Below, one piece after another: positions 53,055 through 64,000 of a DNA stretch of 64,000 nucleotides; within the stretch, counting starts at the first letter, position 1; each line of letters begins with the position of its first letter. Origin of the DNA: Dryocosmus kuriphilus (lineage: Eukaryota; Arthropoda; Insecta; Hymenoptera; Cynipidae). The notes beneath the pieces were generated by a model that was not told where the DNA came from, ran no database searches, and was given only the letters and a program-made list of their open reading frames with translations. Location of the stretch: the NCBI GenBank assembly GCA_038277395.1, contig CM076189.1:79287421-79351420 (forward strand), given 5' to 3'. The translations under genes were made by a program, and so were the position numbers.

Positions 53055-53791
53055 CGTGTTTAAGGGAGATAGAAGACAAAGAAAGAAGGGGGAATATGGA
53101 ATGGTTGAAATGGGAAGTAGAAAGTTACGCAAGGTGGAGAGAATGGATTACGAATGTGGGGAGTAGGGAATGGCAAGGAATAGAGGAAGAGATTCTGGCT
53201 AGACAAGGTGAGGAAAGATGGAGAAAAATCTTGGAGTCGAGGTACAACAGTTGGTACAGAATGATGAAGTGGGAAGGAGAGCCAGAGTATCTGAGAAGGA
53301 TAAAGTAAGAGAGAGAAAATGGAACAGATTGAGAAGATTTAGAATGGCAGACGGTCTAGGAGAGTGTAGGTACTGGATGAATGAGGAGGAGAATCGTTGT
53401 AGAGTATGTGGGTACGAACAGGAGAGTGAAAGAGATTCTGAATGGGAATGGACAGGGGGAGGGACGGATGAAGAAGCTGGAAAAGTTAAGAGAAAGAAAA
53501 GGTCTCATGATGTAGTTAAAGGATATTAAAAATATAAAGTAGAACCGAAAAAGTAATTACCAGTTGTAGATTGGCAAAGATAAGAGGAAACGGAAGTCCT
53601 GGCCTCGATCGTAAGCGTATAAATTTAAGAATAAATTTAAGAATAGGATAAGAAAATATGTAGGGTAATAGTGTAAGAGAACGATAAGGGAGAATATAGT
53701 TTAAGGAATTGGATTGTAAACATATGTAATGATTTTGTGAAGAATCTCATACCCGTAAAAGGGAGAGAGTATAAATAAGTAAGTGATGAAG
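53055..53791 (+). pseudogene. LINE ORF2 C-terminal part
   Basis: Continues the LINE after the Polinton: EWLKWEVESYARWREWITNV, LESRYNSWYRMMKWEGEPEY, then after a stop and shift RLRRFRMADGLGECRYWMNE and CRVCGYEQES, the cysteine motif seen at the ends of such LINE proteins. The tail TAAATAAGTAAGTGATGAAG closes the element before the target duplication at 53792. Confidence 0.75.
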
Positions 53792-53804
53792 ACTGCAATG
53801 ACTG

Positions 53805-55303
53805 AAATGTATTTTTAAAAACTAAGAATTGAATAATTTTCTATGTTTCTAAACTTGTTCTAAAGAACATTTAAAATAAAAGAGATTACAAGTTTTTTTA
53901 TCGAGTTCGTGCAAATAAAATTTGGTTAATTCACCTAAACAAAGAACTTAGGAAATATTTGCAAAACTTTTTGTCTATAAATAAAGAAAAACTACTAAAT
54001 AAAAGATATTCTTTAAAATGTTCCCATTTTCTGAATTCCTAAATTTTTAAATATCTCTCATAAGAAAACCTAGAGTTTTTTAATGCTAATAATTATAAAA
54101 TATTAAACGTTTTTATGTGATTTAATTTGATTTATTCTTATTTTACCCAATTTACACTTTACTGGAAGTCCATTTTCCTGAAATGATATTTTAACGAAAT
54201 ATTACTGAATGTAGTTTTTATTTTTTGGAATTAATTAACCGTGAAAGATTTAAACCTCCTGTTTAATTAAACTAACAAGATTTATTACTACTAATTACAT
54301 GAAAAATCAGGTTTCCTAATTTTTTTATTTTAAATTTAAGAAAAATTCCAAGTTTCTTCTAAGAAGTTTTTAGACATTTAGGAACATAGAAACTTAGAAC
54401 ATTTTATACAATATTTATAAATTTTTATAAATTTATAAATGAAATGCTTGAACATTTCCTAAGCTTTTTGTTATATGAGTTAACCAAATATTAATTGCGA
54501 GAACAGAATAAAAAACATACAATTTCTTTAATATTAAAAATTTTGTAGAAGACAAAAATTGGGAAACATTCATACTTCTGTAAGAAAATTATATTTCATT
54601 ACTAAAACGAAAGAAAGTTCTGAAAAAATGGGTCAATTTCCATCTTGCTTAAATAATTTCTAAATTTTTATTGGAAAAATTGCACAAGAACTAGCGCTAA
54701 TCTCCAATATTGTAGGAACTACAAAAATGGTGAAAGATGATAATTCGGAAAAATAAGAATTATGAAAAATAGAAATTTATAAAAATTAATATTACATCAA
54801 AAGATAATTTTGAAAAATTTAACCATGAGAAGTAATAACTCATGAAAATACAAATTATCTTAAATAAAAATTCGTTAAAGTAAAGTTGGGCCAAATGGAA
54901 TTCGGGTAAATGAAACTTGGTTAAAATAAAATTTCGAGAAGAAAGTTTGAAAAAGTACAGAAAATCCATAAAAATTCTTGAGAATTTAACGGAATTTAAA
55001 GAAACTCTTGTAAATTAGAAAATGAGGAAAATCAATGCAAATTTCAGAAAAACATATGTTTTTATCCTTCCTGGTTTGAAGGTATTATAATTTATGGGGC
55101 TTTGAATTCCGGTTTAATTTTTAAAGCTACTGTTTTAAGATTGTTACACTCTTGAAACTTCAGATTACACAATTCAGAGTTAAATCAATAAAAATTTTAT
55201 AATATTTATTTCATTCTGTTTTTCGTGCCATATAGAACATTTTCATCATTACCCTTAGGAATGAAAAATTCAAAATAGAAGCTTTTATCTAAACATGTTT
55301 GAG

Positions 55304-55354
<51 letters not shown>

Positions 55355-56636
55355 ATATAAATATTAGTTATAATTGTCTTTTAGACTTACATTAAAACTG
55401 AGAGTAACACGCACGAATGTGAGAAATATAATTTCAGTAAAAATCTTCATTTTTTTAAATAGACACGTTGATAAAATAACAAAAACTAATTTTTTTGAGG
55501 AATTAGATATATCCAAAAATGGCTGCTATCTTCTGTTATTACTTTTATATGATAATGGAAAATTATTTGTTCATTAAAAAAATAAAGTGAAAGATGAATA
55601 TATTTGTTCTCAGATCTTGACATTCTCCGTACTTTCTAGATTTGTTACATACAACATTTATAAAGTCAGACTTATTATACATTACAATTTTTTTTACAGA
55701 TTTGAATGATAAAATCAATAAAATGAATGCTAAATCATTTTCCTTATACTTTAAACTTCTGTTTTATACATAAGAATTCAATTATAAAAAAAAAATTGGT
55801 GAAAGCAACTTCTTTTAAATTCTAAATTTTTTGAGATACAGTTGAATTTCATAGATTTTTATCTAGGTAACTGATTAAAATTTTTGCGGAATAATTAAAT
55901 AAAAAACTTTACTTTCTCTTATTTCTAAAGTTTTTTAAACGAGTTTTAGAAATTTTTAGAAATTTAGAAATGTAGAAACCTTAATAATTTTTACAAATTT
56001 TACTAAATTTAGGATACAAATTAATATAGTAAATAATTTTCAATTATCTTATTTAAATGTGTTTATAAAGCTTTTATTTTTGTGGCCTAAATATGCTTTT
56101 ATAAATTAAAAAATGTATAATTTTCCATATTTCTAATTTCCTTCTAAAAAACTTTTAAAATAAAGAAAACTACAAATTTGTTCATTTATCTTATTTAATT
56201 AAAATTTGGTTCATTCAACTAAACGAAAAAGTTAGAGAATATTTTCAAAACTTTTTGTCTCTAAGTTTCTAAAGATTTGGAAAAAAAATATTTTTTTTCA
56301 AATTTTCTAGTATCTAGGTTCCTGCATTTCTAAAAATTTCTTCTAAAGAACTTAGAACTTTTTAATACTACTAAATATAAGATATCAACCTGTTCTATTC
56401 AGTTTTATTTTATTTCATTGTACATCATTTTCGCCTTACGGAAAGTTCATTTGGCCGAGATTTTATTTTAACGAATTATCATTCAACATAATTTTTATTT
56501 TCCTCTATTAACATCCTTCATCATTCTAAGTCCGATAACATTAGGAATTTCATGCTTGTTTAGAATACTTAAATTTGAGTTTATTCCGCTAATTTTATCT
56601 TCATAATTACTTTTCTTAATTCAAATTTGAATTGAA
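53805..56636. repeat. Decayed unit backbone of the host array
   Basis: Contains blocks matching 22340-23700 and 13000-13670. A relic of signal-peptide exon 1 lies at 55391-55450: ATG present, reading MKIFTEIIFLTFVRVTLSFN, donor GTAAGT at 55390-55385, but 60 nt long instead of 58, so the phase is lost. Its upstream TATA block is missing. A (TA)n run lies at about 55312-55347. No exon 2 or 3 follows on its left before the LINE. Confidence 0.5.
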
Positions 56637-58294
56637 TTAATGGTAAAGCTGATCTAGGGAATCGTTGCTTACAGTTATACGTCTAAACAAGTCTTTCATT
56701 CTGTATCGAGAGTTTATTGGAGTTTCTGCGATTTCTTTTGGATTCATACGATCAATCTTGCCGCCGTTCGTGTGTACTTTTATCCGCCTTCCACAGCAAT
56801 CATATAATCCTTGAATGGTCTCCATATCCTTCATTATAGCGTAAACCTCACCTTTGGTTGTTGACAATACAATATATTCTTGTGGTAGCATAGTCAGAAA
56901 TTTGCGAGGATTTTCTACTCTCCTTCTAATGCGTTCACCATCACGAAAAACGTATCTTCGAAATTCGAATATCGGTTCGGATTTCCAGCGGGGAATGAGC
57001 CGAGTGTATCCAACTTCTCCCAGTCCGCGAAATGCAGAAAGCATGGGTGGAGGAGACCTGGACCTTTCTCGGTGAGCAGCCGTGCCAGAAGGCCTCAGAT
57101 CTCTGACGGGAGAATCTGCAAGAAGAAATAGAGGAATTATATTTCTGAATACATAATCTTATTATCATGAACCCTAGGGTGACCAAAAAGGATGAGGAAG
57201 AGGAGGAGGAGGAGGAATACGGGATAGAACGTAAGGATCTAGTTAAATAAATTACTCAAAATGTTGCATAAAATTGAATATCTCGCAGAAATTTTGGAAA
57301 CTCTTTGAATAATTTTCACATATCTGAATGAGCAATTATTTCGAGACCCGCCAGCTTATCTACTTACGAACAGGTTCAGGTCCGGCCCTTTTTGGTTCAC
57401 CATCACTGTCCAGATCAACATTCAGATCAAATCTTCCAGATGACTCGGCAACTAATTTGGTAAAAAAGGCGTTATTTATTTTAAAAGTAGCGGTAATGTC
57501 AAAGGTTACAAATTTTTTGGGTATAACGCTAATGCAAAGTAACGTATGGTATTTACGAATTTTGCAAAAAGAAAAAGCCATATGTGGTTTTTTTTAGAGA
57601 AGTATCCGTTTCTTATCATAATAAAAGATCTAAATATTTTTAAGAAAACTGGTTCTTAGTGCCCTCAGAGCATAATATTTTACAAGAAGCTAGACCGTTA
57701 ATATTTCTATAAAGTGATGAAAAATGTTGAAAAAATTAGTTTCTTGAACATCAAAAATTTTAGAACTCTTAAAAGACCTTATACTTAAATTCTTTAATTC
57801 CTTAAATTCACTCTACCTCTTAAGACCTTACAAACAATTAGAATCCTTAACGAAATCTAAATGCCTTAAAACTCATAAAATCTAAAGTCCTTTAAAATCC
57901 TTCAAGCATCTTAAGAAAGTGAAGCTTTCAAATCTATTCAATCCTTTAAACTCGTTAGATCCCTTGAAATACATTAATCCCTTAAAATCCTTCAAAACTT
58001 CTAAAAATTCCCCAAAATCTCTTAAAATCCTTAAAATCCCTGAAAAATACTTTAAAAGCTTAAAATCTCTTAAAACACATCAAATCACTCAAAATTACTT
58101 ACATTACTTAAACACCTTCAACTTTTCTGTGTTTTTTGTATATTATGGAAAATTTCGATGATTGCTTTCAGGAATGAACAACATATTTGTGTAATTTTTG
58201 TAATGAATAATAATTATAATAAACTTTAATACTTACATTTGAAATGAGAGAAACACAAGAATGTGAGAAATATAGTATTAGTAAAAATCTTCAT
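56637..58294 (-). CDS. Secreted-protein family, gene 3 (three exons, intact)
   Basis: Exon 1 (58294-58237, 58 nt) codes the signal peptide MKIFTNTIFLTFLCFSHFK and ends at GTAAGT. Exon 2 (57451-57368, 84 nt) reads AESSGRFDLNVDLDSDGEP and has the AG and GTAAGT borders. Exon 3 (57115-56637, 479 nt) follows CTTGCAG and ends at TAA. 206 residues, the same as gene 2. Shared features: SPVRDLRPSGTAAHRERSRS, YTRLIPRW, FEFRRYVFRDGERIRRRVEN, QEYIVLSTTKGEV and GRRIKVHTNGGKIDRM. Intron 1 (785 bp) has a CCTTAAA tract; intron 2 is 252 bp. TATATAT lies at about 58373-58379. Not recognised; basic, soluble and probably secreted. Confidence 0.75.
57770..58110. repeat. CCTTAAA-type degenerate repeat in intron 1 of gene 3
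   Basis: Same irregular CCTTAAA/CTTAAAATCC words and same place as in genes 1 and 2. Confidence 0.6.
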
Positions 58295-58372
58295 ATTTTT
58301 TGAAGAGTCACGTTGTCAAAATAACAAAAAATAATTTTTTTTAGGAACTACGTGTCTCGATAAGTGGTTGCA

Positions 58373-58379
58373 ATATATA
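58373..58379 (-). promoter_or_regulatory. TATA box of secreted-family gene 3
   Basis: The reverse strand reads GTATATATTGCAACCACTTA about 80 nt upstream of the ATG, followed by the shared CGAGACACGTAGTTCC block where transcription is expected to start. Confidence 0.5.
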
Positions 58380-59012
58380 CTCTCCTCTACTACTTTTTTC
58401 TGATAACGACGCATTATTTATTCTTTAAAAAGATAATGTAAGATAAGGAAAATTCTTGTTCTCAGATTTCGACACTTTCCGTATATGCTGGATTTATTGC
58501 ACAGAAATTTTATAAATTCAGAATTATTAAATTTGACAATATTTTTTAAATATTGCTTAATAAGTTCAGTAAAATAAAAGCTAAAATTATTTTTTTTATC
58601 CTATAAGCTTTTTTGTTATGTAGAAAAATTCAATTAGTAAATGAAAAATTTATCTAATGCATGCCCTTTCAAATTCTCAATTATTTGAGATCCAGTTGAA
58701 TTACATAGGTACCTTATCCAGTGAAATGAACTAAGTTTTTTCTTACCAAATAAATAAAAAGCATTAATTCTTTTTTATTTTTCAAGTTTCTTAAACGATT
58801 TATAGAATGTTTTAGAAATTTAAAAATTTAGAAACCTTGACAATTTTTCGAGAATCTTCTAAGTTCAAAATTAAAAATTAATATAATTAATGAGTCTCTA
58901 ATTTCTATTAAAATGAATTTACAAATTTTTAAATTTAATGAACTAAATATAATTATAAAACTAAAATATTTATAATTTTCTAAGTTTCTAAACTTCTAAA
59001 GAGCTTTTAAAA
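58380..59012. other. Upstream backbone of unit 3, no gene seen
   Basis: Blocks shared with 13400-13670 and 31150-31440 (TTTGAGATCCAGTTGAATT type). AT-rich, non-coding. Confidence 0.45.
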
Positions 59013-61716
59013 TAAAAAAAATCTGCCCGCTTCGCGGGCACATTCTCATCGCGCGCTTTGCGCGAAGTATGAGCGCGCCTAGGGCGCGCGTCTGTTGGCA
59101 CTCGCGCTTCGCGCTCGATAGATTATTCACCTCGCGCTACGCGCTCGGTGTTTATGGATCGAATGAACCTTTAAATTAAAAATTCCAAAAGAAATTATTT
59201 TACTTAAGGCTCTATCGCCCTTAAGGAATACATTCTCATCATGAAACTCGCGCTTCGCGCTCGATAATTACGTTTTTTAAAACACATTGTAGATTGGTAA
59301 AGTTTTTTAGTGGTTTTCCAAATTTTCACAATAGAGGATTTCGATTCTTAAAAGTAAAACGATGAGTCTTAGCGAATAAATTTTGTAGCTCTTTCCAAGG
59401 TGAACAATTCTACTTGTTAATATTTTCTCATATCTTGCACAGTTTTGCTGAAAAGTGGTTTGCTTTATATTTTATAACATATTTCACGAATAACTCAAAA
59501 ACTACGCGTCTGATCAAAAAAATGATTGAGAGCAAATTTGTAGAACTTTTTAAGGGGAACAACTTTATTGATTATTATTTTTCCGTATCTTCCATAGTTT
59601 GGCGAGAAATAAAAATTTTTTCATTTTTAATAACGTTTTATCGATTAAAGCAAAAACTGTGCATTTTATCAAAAAATGGTTAAAACGAAATTTGTAGACC
59701 TTTAAATTGAACAACTTTGTTCTTTGCCACTTTTTTGTATGTTGAATATTTTGGCGGAAAACCAGAGTTATTTAATTTTAATAGCGATTTCTTGGTTAAA
59801 ACAAAAAAACCGTTCATTTCACCAAAAAACGGTTAAAGCAAAAGTTGTAGATCTTTTTGAGTTGAACAATTTTAGTTGCTTACATTTTTTTTTTATCTCT
59901 CATAGTTTAGCCGGAAAATGGATTTCTTTATTTTGTGAAAACCGTTTTTGATGGATAAAACCATAACCGTTGGTCAAAAGTGGCTGGTTAACGAACTCGT
60001 CCTTACTTTTTACACTCTAAAGAAGTGTGCCAAAGCGCAATCCAATCCGATTAGTCCTTCGAAAGTTATCGTGTCCACAGACTACGACGACAACAACAAC
60101 GACGACAACAACGACAACAAAACGACAACGACAACAACGACAAAAAAAAACGACAACGACAATAACGACGACAACAACGACAGACAGACCCCAACGTAAA
60201 ACCTTTTTTTTTTTTCGGGATCAGGGGGTCATGAAACGTCGAGATTTCATGAAATCCGCGAAAGTCGGTTTTCACATAAAACTAATACCTTCTCATTGAG
60301 ATGAGAATGTAATAATAAAAAAATTGCATTTTTCAGCCAAACTGTGTAAAAAATGAAGAAATTTACGTTTTAGATATAATTTCATTGAAACGTGATGAGA
60401 ATGAGCCTGAGTAGCGGGCAGATTTTTTATTACTATTTTTCCGTATCTTGCATAGTTTAGCGGGAAATTTGAAAACCTTGATTTTTAATAACATTTTATC
60501 GATTAAAACAAAAACCGTGCATTTTGTCAGAAAATGGCTGAAACAAAATTTTTAGATCTTTTTAAATTGAACAACTCTGTGTTTACTATTTTCCTTTATC
60601 TTGAATATTTTGGTGGGAAACCAGAGTTTTTAAATTTTAATAGCGTTTTCTTGATTAAAACAAAAACCGTTCATTTTATCAAAAAACGGTTAAGGCTAGG
60701 GTTGTAGATCTTTTTGAGCTGAACAATTCTACTTCCTTACATTTTTTTTGTATCTCCCATAGTTTAGCCGGAAAATGGATTTTTTGATTTTGTGAAAAGA
60801 GTTTTTGATAGATAAAACCATAACCGTTGGTCAAAAGCGGCTGGTTAACGAACTCGTCGTTACTCTTTACACTTTAAAGAAGCGTGCTAAAGCGCAATCC
60901 AATCCGATTAGTCCTTCAAAAGTTATCGTGCCCACAGTCTACGACAACAACGACAGACAGACACCAACGTAAAACCTTTTTTTTCGGATTCAGGGGGTCA
61001 TGAAACGTCGAGATTTCATGAAATCTGCGAAAGTCAGTTTTCACATAAAACTAATACCTTCTCATTGAGATGAGAATGTAATAATAAAAAAATTGCATTT
61101 TTCAGCCAAACTATGTAAAAAATGAAGAAATTTACGTTTTAGATATAATTTCACTGAAACGTGATGAGAATGAGCCTGAGTAGCGGGCAGATTTTTCAAT
61201 AACTATCCAATCCGATTAGTCGCTGAAAAGTGGTCTTCTTTATATTTCATAACATATTTCACGAATAACTCAAAAACTACGCGTCTGATCAAAAAAATGA
61301 TAGAGGGCAAATTTGTAGAACTTTTTAAGGTGAACAATTTTACTTCGTTACATTTTTTTTGTATCTCTCATAGTTTAGCCGCAAAATTGATTTTTTGATT
61401 TTGTGAAAACCGTTTTTGATGGATAAAACCATAACCGTTGGTCAAAAGTAGCCGGTTAACGAACTCGTCCTTACTTTTTATACTTTAAAGAAGTGTGCCA
61501 AAGCGCAATCCAATCCGATTAGTCCTTCGAAAGTTATCGTGTCCACAGACTACGGCGACAACAACGACGACAACAACGACAACAACGACAGACACCAACG
61601 TAAAACCTTTTTTTTTTCGGATTCAGGGGTTCATGAAACGTCGAGGTTTCATGAAATCCGCGAAAGTCAGTTTTCACATAAAACTAATACCTTCTCATTG
61701 AGATGAGAATGTAAAA
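59013..61716. mobile_element. Array of repeat elements with GC-rich hairpin ends (copies 1-3)
   Basis: Begins AAAAATCTGCCCGCTTCGCG, a perfect GCCCGC-TTC-GCGGGC hairpin followed by ACATTCTCATC. An inverted partner (GATGAGAATGAGCCTGAG then GCGGGCAGATTTTT) lies near 60390-60427, and again near 61160-61196. The body has several 120-150-bp degenerate direct repeats with GTAGATCTTTTTAAATTGAAC and ATAGTTTAGCCGGAAAATGG words, plus (GACAAC)n runs and short hairpins CTCGCGCTTCGCGCTCGATA. Each copy ends near CTCATTGAGATGAGAATGTAA. No protein-coding capacity. Superfamily not identified. Confidence 0.6.
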
Positions 61717-61833
61717 ATTATAGGCTTTTTGTCGAGTTCATGCAATTAAAATTTGGTTAATTCACCTAAACAAAGAACATAGAAAATATTTTCAAATCTT
61801 TTTGCTTCTCAATTTCTAAACAATACTAAAAAA

Positions 61834-62947
61834 AAAAAATCTGCCCGCTGCGCGGGCATATTCTCATCGCGCGCTATGCGCGCCGCGCTTCGCGCGAAGT
61901 ATGAGCTCGCCTAGGGCGCGCGTCTGTTTGCACTCGCGCTTCGCGCTCGATACGTTATTTACGGCACTCACGCTTCGCGCTCGATAGATTATTCACCTCG
62001 CGCTACGCGCTGGGTGTTTATAGATCGTATAAACCTTTAAATTAGAAATTACAAAAGAAATTATTTTACTTAAGGCTCTATCGCCCGTAAGGAATACATT
62101 CTCATCATGACACTCGCGCTTCGCGCTCGATAATTACGTTTCTTTAAAACACATTATAGATTGATAAAGCTCTTTTTGATTTTCCAAATTTTTACAATAC
62201 AGGATTTCGATTCTTAAAAGTAAAACGATGAGTCTTATAAATAAATTTTGTAGCTATATCCAAGGTGAACAATTCTGCTTGTTAATATTTTCTCATATCT
62301 TGCACAGTTTTGCTGAAAAGTGGTTTTCTTTATATTTCATAACATGTTTCACGAATAACTCAAAATCTACGCGTCTGATCAAAAAAATGATAGAAAGCAA
62401 ATTTGTAGACAATTTAGAGGTGAACAACCTTGTTTATTATTATTTTTCCGTATCTTCCATAGTTTGGCGGAAAATTAGAAATCTTTAATTTTTAATAACG
62501 TTTTATCGATTAAAACAAAAACCGTGCATTTTATGAAAAAAATGGTTAAAATCAAATTTGTAGATCTTTTTAAATTGAACAACTTTGTTCTTTACCATTT
62601 TTTGTTATCTTGAATATTTTGGCGGAAAACCACAGTTTTTTAATTTTAATAGCGTTTTCTTGATTAAAACGAAAACCGTTCATTTTATCAAAAAACGGTT
62701 AACACAAAATTTGTAGATTCTTTTGAGATGAAAAATTTTACTTTCCTACATTTTTTTTTGTATCTCTGATAGTTTAGCCGGAAAATGGATTTTTTGATTT
62801 TGTGAAAACCGTTTTTGATGGATAAAACCACAACCGTTGGTCAAAAACCGCTGGTTAACGAACTCGTCCTTTCTTTTTGGACCTTAAAGAAGAGTGCCAA
62901 AGCGCAATCTAATCCGATTAGTCTTCAGAAAGTTATCGTGGGAAAAG

Positions 62948-62997
<50 letters not shown>

Positions 62998-63157
62998 GAC
63001 GACGACGACGACAACAACGACGACAACGCCAACAGACAGACAGGCACGGTCGTAAAAACCATTTTTTCGGATTCAGGAGGTGTTAAAACGTGGAGATTTC
63101 ATGAAATCCGCGAAAGTCAAATTTTGCATAAATCTAATACCTTCTCTGATGAGAATG
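61834..63157. mobile_element. Repeat element with GC-rich hairpin ends (copy 4)
   Basis: Starts AAAAATCTGCCCGCTGCGCG and ends CTCTGATGAGAATGT. Same body and hairpins as 59013-60300, with a longer (GAC)n run at about 62945-63015. Separated from the first array by about 115 bp of host unit sequence, so it is an independent insertion. Confidence 0.6.
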
Positions 63158-64000
63158 TAAAAAACGTTGCATGACATCTTAAGAGTTTCAAGTTCCTAAA
63201 TTTCTAAAGATCTCTAAAAACTTAGAATTGCTTAATAGTACTAAGTATAAAATATTAAGATTTTTTATTTAATTTAATTCTATTCTATTCTATTTTAACC
63301 AGTTTTCAGTTTACTGGAAGTCCATTTAGCCGAACTGTTATTTTAACGAATTGTCATTTAAAGGAGTTTTTATATTTCCGAATTAAGTAATCCTGAAATA
63401 TTTAAACTTTCACTTTCATTAAATGAGCAGAGTTAATTACTACTAACTAAATAAAAAATCACTTTTTCAAATTTTCATTTTAAATTAAGAAAAGTTCTAA
63501 GTTTTTAAAGAGATAATTTTAGAAATTTGGGTACATTGAAACTCGGAAAACTTTATACAATATTTATAAATTCTTAGAAATTTAGAAATGAAATATTCTG
63601 ATATCTTCTTTGTTTTTTGTTATTTAAGTTAACCAAATTTTAGTTGCAAGAACTCGATAAAAGATTCATGAAAAAATTAATATTTTTTACGAATATCAGT
63701 ACCTATAAGCATTCGTATCACTAGCGTAGAATTACTAATTCCATATAATCACCATCACCAAGGGTGGGTTTATCAATCAATCAATCAACTAGTCAGCTTT
63801 AACGTTTCGGTGGCCTTTTGTGCCACCCACTGCAGAAAATTTATTTAAATCATGTAACTATAAAATTATAACCTTAATTGTATTTTCCATATTTCAGCAG
63901 AATCGTGAATTAAGAGTATAATATTTAAAAACTTACAATGTCCTTCCTTCGTTTGTGATACTTTCTTTGTTCGATAAATATTGATCGCAATTGAAAATTC
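63158..64000. repeat. Host-unit backbone, no gene seen
   Basis: 63290-63400 (TTACTGGAAGTCCATTTAGC) matches 54170, 28730 and 56450, so the array of units continues beyond the window. From about 63700 the sequence is not recognised; ATCAATCAATCAATCA at about 63770 is a simple repeat. Confidence 0.45.

Larger units (their letters stand above)
31677..53791 (+). mobile_element. LINE (non-LTR retrotransposon), decayed, host of three insertions
   Basis: The LINE's own sequence is 31677-33175, 34915-35733, 37831-38340 and 53055-53791. Removing the inserts restores continuous reading at each junction, which shows they are insertions. The purine-rich coding strand, the ORF1 coiled coil, the RT palm piece YVDLKAAFDS and a C-terminal cysteine motif (CRVCGYE) fit an I/R1/LOA-like LINE; the exact clade is not fixed. 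The endonuclease and the catalytic YADD-type part of RT are missing by deletion. The 3' end has a TAAATAAGTAAGTGA tail. Confidence 0.75.

Noticed and set aside
59013..63157. Bacterial contamination or REP-type element
   Set aside because: The GC-rich hairpins sit in AT-rich insect repeat sequence and recur in four copies bounded by host unit sequence. No bacterial gene is present.

Overview
The window looks like AT-rich arthropod, most likely insect, nuclear DNA. The evidence is the spliced genes, the TATA plus TCAGT-type core promoters, and the mix of mariner, Tigger/pogo, piggyBac, Penelope-like, LINE, LTR and Polinton (Maverick) elements. A hymenopteran is a guess only. No tRNA, rRNA, CRISPR or bacterial operon was seen. 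A 500-base N run (17620-18119) is an assembly gap.

The host backbone is a degenerate, dispersed-tandem array of one unit of several kb, with genes on the minus strand. Each unit has a TATA promoter, a 58-nt exon coding a signal peptide, an intron filled with a degenerate CCTTAAA-type repeat, an 84-nt exon, a short second intron and a roughly 478-nt terminal exon. Three units keep all exons, splice sites and phases open and predict secreted proteins of 205-206 residues: gene 1 (343-13269), gene 2 (28992-31032) and gene 3 (56637-58294). At least three more units are decayed (13680-17115, around 25.1 kb, around 55.4 kb). I do not recognise the family. It is the best candidate here for an undescribed host system.

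Transposons have inserted into this array. From left to right: a non-autonomous Polinton derivative inside intron 2 of gene 1 (2767-10123), which itself holds a deleted mariner; a piggyBac remnant (about 14.9-16.7 kb); a Penelope-like fragment with a minimal hammerhead-ribozyme motif (17550-18497); a 3.6-kb element with long inverted repeats and a decayed DDE transposase (18618-22263); three mariners (23763-24997, 25249-26570, 26577-27854); and a decayed LINE (31677-53791). The LINE was hit three times, each time with a readable target duplication: a solo LTR carrying seven 121-bp repeats (33176-34914, AGGT), a Tigger/pogo element (35734-37830, TA) and a near-complete Polinton (38341-53054, CGTGTT). 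At the right (59.0-63.2 kb) lie several copies of an unassigned repeat with GC-rich hairpin ends.

The Polinton carries a protein-primed-type DNA polymerase B (broken by three stops and a frameshift), a chromodomain integrase, a fibre-like protein, a conserved protein of unknown role, a packaging ATPase, a PLA2-like protein, an adenain-like protease, a penton-like minor capsid protein, a major capsid protein and a terminal protein of unknown role. All genes except the polymerase read open. Nearly every gene has its own TATA box about 31-35 nt from an initiator, so they look like independent transcription units rather than an operon. The ATPase and PLA2 genes share an interdigitated bidirectional promoter.
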